Assembly (NCBI GenBank): GCA_034406715.1
Contig: CP137876.1
Coordinates: forward strand, 350,001-414,000
Source of the DNA: Rhodotorula mucilaginosa
Lineage: Eukaryota; Basidiomycota; Microbotryomycetes; Sporidiobolales; Sporidiobolaceae
Direction: 5' to 3'
Length of the DNA: 64,000 bases
Shown: in pieces, positions 62,279 to 64,000 of the stretch
How positions within the stretch are numbered: position 1 is the first letter of the stretch
How the letters are laid out: each line of letters begins with the position of its first letter
The notes under the pieces: generated by a model
Database searches by the model: none
Seen by the model: only the letters and a program-made list of their open reading frames with translations
What the model was told of the DNA's origin: nothing
Made by a program: the position numbers and the translations under genes

Positions 62279-63568
62279 TTAGACGCGTCCAATTTTGCGA
62301 AGGAAGAAGAGTACGCCAGCGAGCATGCCGCCGACATCTGCCCGAGGATGGACCCCACAGACGCGTCAGCCAAAACCGGTTCCCGCCGCGGACGAACAGG
62401 AGAACGACGAGTACTCACGGCCGGCCGAGTCAGTCATTCCGCCGCGTCGGAATAGACCGTTGTACAAGTCCCATGCAAAGATACCCGACACGCAGAGCCA
62501 GGCGGGGACCGGCACGACGAAGAAGAGGAGGAACGTCTCGCGCGGGAACGCGGCGGCGAAGAACGAGATCGCCCCGTACGTGGCGCCGGAGGCGCCGTGC
62601 GCGGCGTAGTTCGGGTTCTGGCGGTTCACAAAGTGGTTGAAGAGGAGCGAAACGGTGGATGAGGTGATCCCCTGGGAGAGCGAACGAGATCAAAACGTCA
62701 GCGGCGCCCCTTTCTCTCTTTCGAGGTGCGGCCGTTGGCATGCAGACGGTCCCTCAGGTGGAAGCCGACTTACGGCAAAGAAGTACAGGGCCAGGAAACC
62801 CGAGTTGCCGAGGATCGAGATGACGGCCGGCGCCATGAAGCTAGAAAAAAAAAGGTAGGAGGTGGCGTCAAAAGCCTGCGTCCATATCCGGCGCTGCTGC
62901 GCGGGGAGATCTCGGCAGCTCGTAGCCCTCGGGACTCACAAGAGGGAAGCCATGTTGACGAGGATGTGCGACGTTCCCTCGTGCGAAAAGGCCGAAGTCG
63001 CGAGCGTCCAGATCCGGCCTTGGGTAAAATTGGTCCACGACGTGGTAAAGTTCCGCTGCAAGAACCGGATCCACGACACGTCCCGGAACCTCTGCGCGAG
63101 TTGGTAGCCATAGTTCCATGCGGCAAAGACGGCGAGGTTGAGTGCGATCAGGGTCCCGACGATCCACATGGCGGGGATGCTATCGAACCGGTCTCGCCAT
63201 GTCGGATTCGGTCGTCGGTGAAAGCCGCCGCTGCTTCCCCTTCCGTAGTACGGTCGATAGCCGCGCGCGCTGGGCGAGCTGTGGAACGCTCTCCGGGCGA
63301 GTGCTGCCCACGGAGACGGAGGTGTCTTCAAGTTGTCGACTCTTCGAAGGCTCGCGAGCGAGTGAAACGACCGTCGGAGGTTCAGAAAGTGCCTTGAGGG
63401 CGGCAATAGTATCGTCGGGCGATACGACGGGACGAATAAAGGTGTACACGTGCTGGTGAGGAGAGGAGGAGCTGTCGAGGGTCGGAAGAAGGGCGGTGGC
63501 ACATGGGCTGGTCCAGCGAGGCGTGCAAGTAGCGCCCTGACGCTACTGGAAGGGCCTGCGAGTGTCAT
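62279..63568 (-). CDS. PCP1: Mitochondrial rhomboid protease (Pcp1/PARL type)
   Basis: Intramembrane serine protease of the inner membrane. N-terminal region of about 120 residues is Arg/Ser-rich without acidic residues (MTLAGPSSSVRALLARLAGP), a presequence-like segment, followed by DSIPAMWIVGTLIALNLAVF (first TM). Core: WTLATSAFSHEGTSHILVNM, FMAPAVISILGNSGFLALYF, then NPNYAAHGASGATYGAISFF with catalytic Ser in GASG, and LCVSGIFAWDLYN. The last exon gives AGHVGGMLAGVLFFLRKIG with the catalytic His. Ends RKIGRV at 62279. Several introns in phase. The catalytic Ser-His dyad is intact. Yeast Pcp1 processes Mgm1 and Ccp1; the same role is inferred. A 48-codon upstream frame overlaps the start by ATGA. 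Confidence 0.88.
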
Positions 63569-63790
63569 CGCGGACCTGTTCCGACGAGCGAACAGTATGA
63601 TGTTGGCACGAGCGAAGGCTTCGCCTCTCGGCCGGAGCGACTCGAATTCGAGGCGGTCCGACGGCTCTCGCTTTCGCTCTTCAGCTTGAGACGCTGCTTG
63701 ACCGATTGCATGCTTCGTATCGACAACTAGAGGCGCGCGGCCTCTTTCCGGCAGCCGTCTGGAGCGCGCATCGGCTCTCCTTTAATCAAG
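63569..63790. promoter_or_regulatory. Rhomboid / transporter divergent promoter with uORF
   Basis: 222 bp between divergent starts. On the minus strand an ATG at 63709 opens a 48-codon frame whose TGA (63565-63567) overlaps the rhomboid ATG. If transcribed, it would be a translational control element (inference). Confidence 0.4.
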
Positions 63791-64000
63791 ATGCATCCAG
63801 CTCTCGTCTACATCGCCGTCTCCTTGGCTGCGTCTACAGCAGAGACCTGGATCGGGAGCCTGAGCGAATACCGGTGCGCAACGGGACAGGTCCGACGGCT
63901 GCGCTTCTCAAGAGCTCACCCTCTCGAGTCTGCAGGTTTCCGTACCCCTTGACGACGACGCAACTCCACCTCGCCCTCTCCATCGGAATCGTCTCATTGG
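63791..64000 (+). CDS. Probable TPT/SLC35-type transporter, N-terminus only (partial)
   Basis: Starts MHPALVYIAVSLAASTAETW, a hydrophobic helix, then a short intron (donor GTGCGC after GAATACCG, acceptor CTGCAG at about 63934) joins EYRFPYPLTTTQLHLALSIG with a second hydrophobic stretch running off the window. The FPYPLTTTQLH pattern after a first helix is typical for the triose-phosphate / nucleotide-sugar translocator family. Only about 50 residues are visible, so substrate and family are tentative. Confidence 0.5.

Overview
The window is a gene-dense, GC-rich eukaryotic nuclear segment. Genes are split by many short introns (roughly 50-150 nt) with GTGAGT/GTGCGT-type donors, CTGAC/CTNAC branch points and CAG acceptors. 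Protein content is fungal: PDR-type ABC transporter, Sch9 kinase, Opy2, Utp14, Pet191, and a SIKE-family (SCI1-like) protein. This points to a basidiomycete, probably a red yeast-type Pucciniomycotina (Rhodotorula/Sporidiobolales-like). The taxon is inferred from style and homology, not proven. I saw no mobile element, CRISPR array, rRNA or convincing tRNA.

Layout: 1-2065 (-) SOF1, 3' end outside the window; 2298-3677 (+) GPN3; 4084-6917 (+) ENP2/NOL10; 7287-~9564 (-) C2H2 regulator; 9565-11167 long gene-free stretch; 11168-14946 (-) UTP14; 15166-16957 (+) LisH/beta-propeller protein; 17158-18623 (-) unrecognised protein; 19140-19887 (-) complex I NDUFA12; 20506-23292 (+) SEC2-type Rab GEF; 23731-25946 (+) WrbA/Pst2-type flavodoxin; 26379-27082 (-) NAC alpha; 27353-28807 (+) exopolyphosphatase; 29008-29417 (-) PET191; 29534-31063 (+) IBA57; 31274-34125 (-) OPY2; 34494-35630 (+) membrane J-protein; 36055-37633 (+) SIKE/SCI1; 37858-40000 (-) unrecognised protein; 40602/41386-44415 (+) SCH9; 44870-46587 (-) aromatic aminotransferase; 47113-50009 (+) pICln-Yvh1 fusion; 50285-53108 (-) Ser-rich single-pass protein; 53861-60345 (-) PDR ABC transporter; 60907-61951 (-) ATP synthase subunit d; 62279-63568 (-) mitochondrial rhomboid; 63791-64000 (+) start of a probable TPT/SLC35 transporter.

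Themes. (1) The first 15 kb carries three small-subunit processome genes (SOF1, ENP2, UTP14) plus GPN3. (2) Mitochondrial biogenesis genes recur: NDUFA12, PET191, IBA57, a J-protein, ATP7 and a rhomboid. PET191 and IBA57 share a 116-bp divergent promoter. (3) Growth and stress signalling is represented by SCH9, OPY2, SCI1 and a Mid2-like protein.

The most striking points are a single reading frame that fuses the snRNP-assembly chaperone pICln to the ribosome-maturation phosphatase Yvh1, and an unusual number of microexons (6-11 nt) whose inclusion restores conserved protein ends and motifs in ATP7, the PDR transporter, PET191, SOF1, GPN3 and the flavodoxin.
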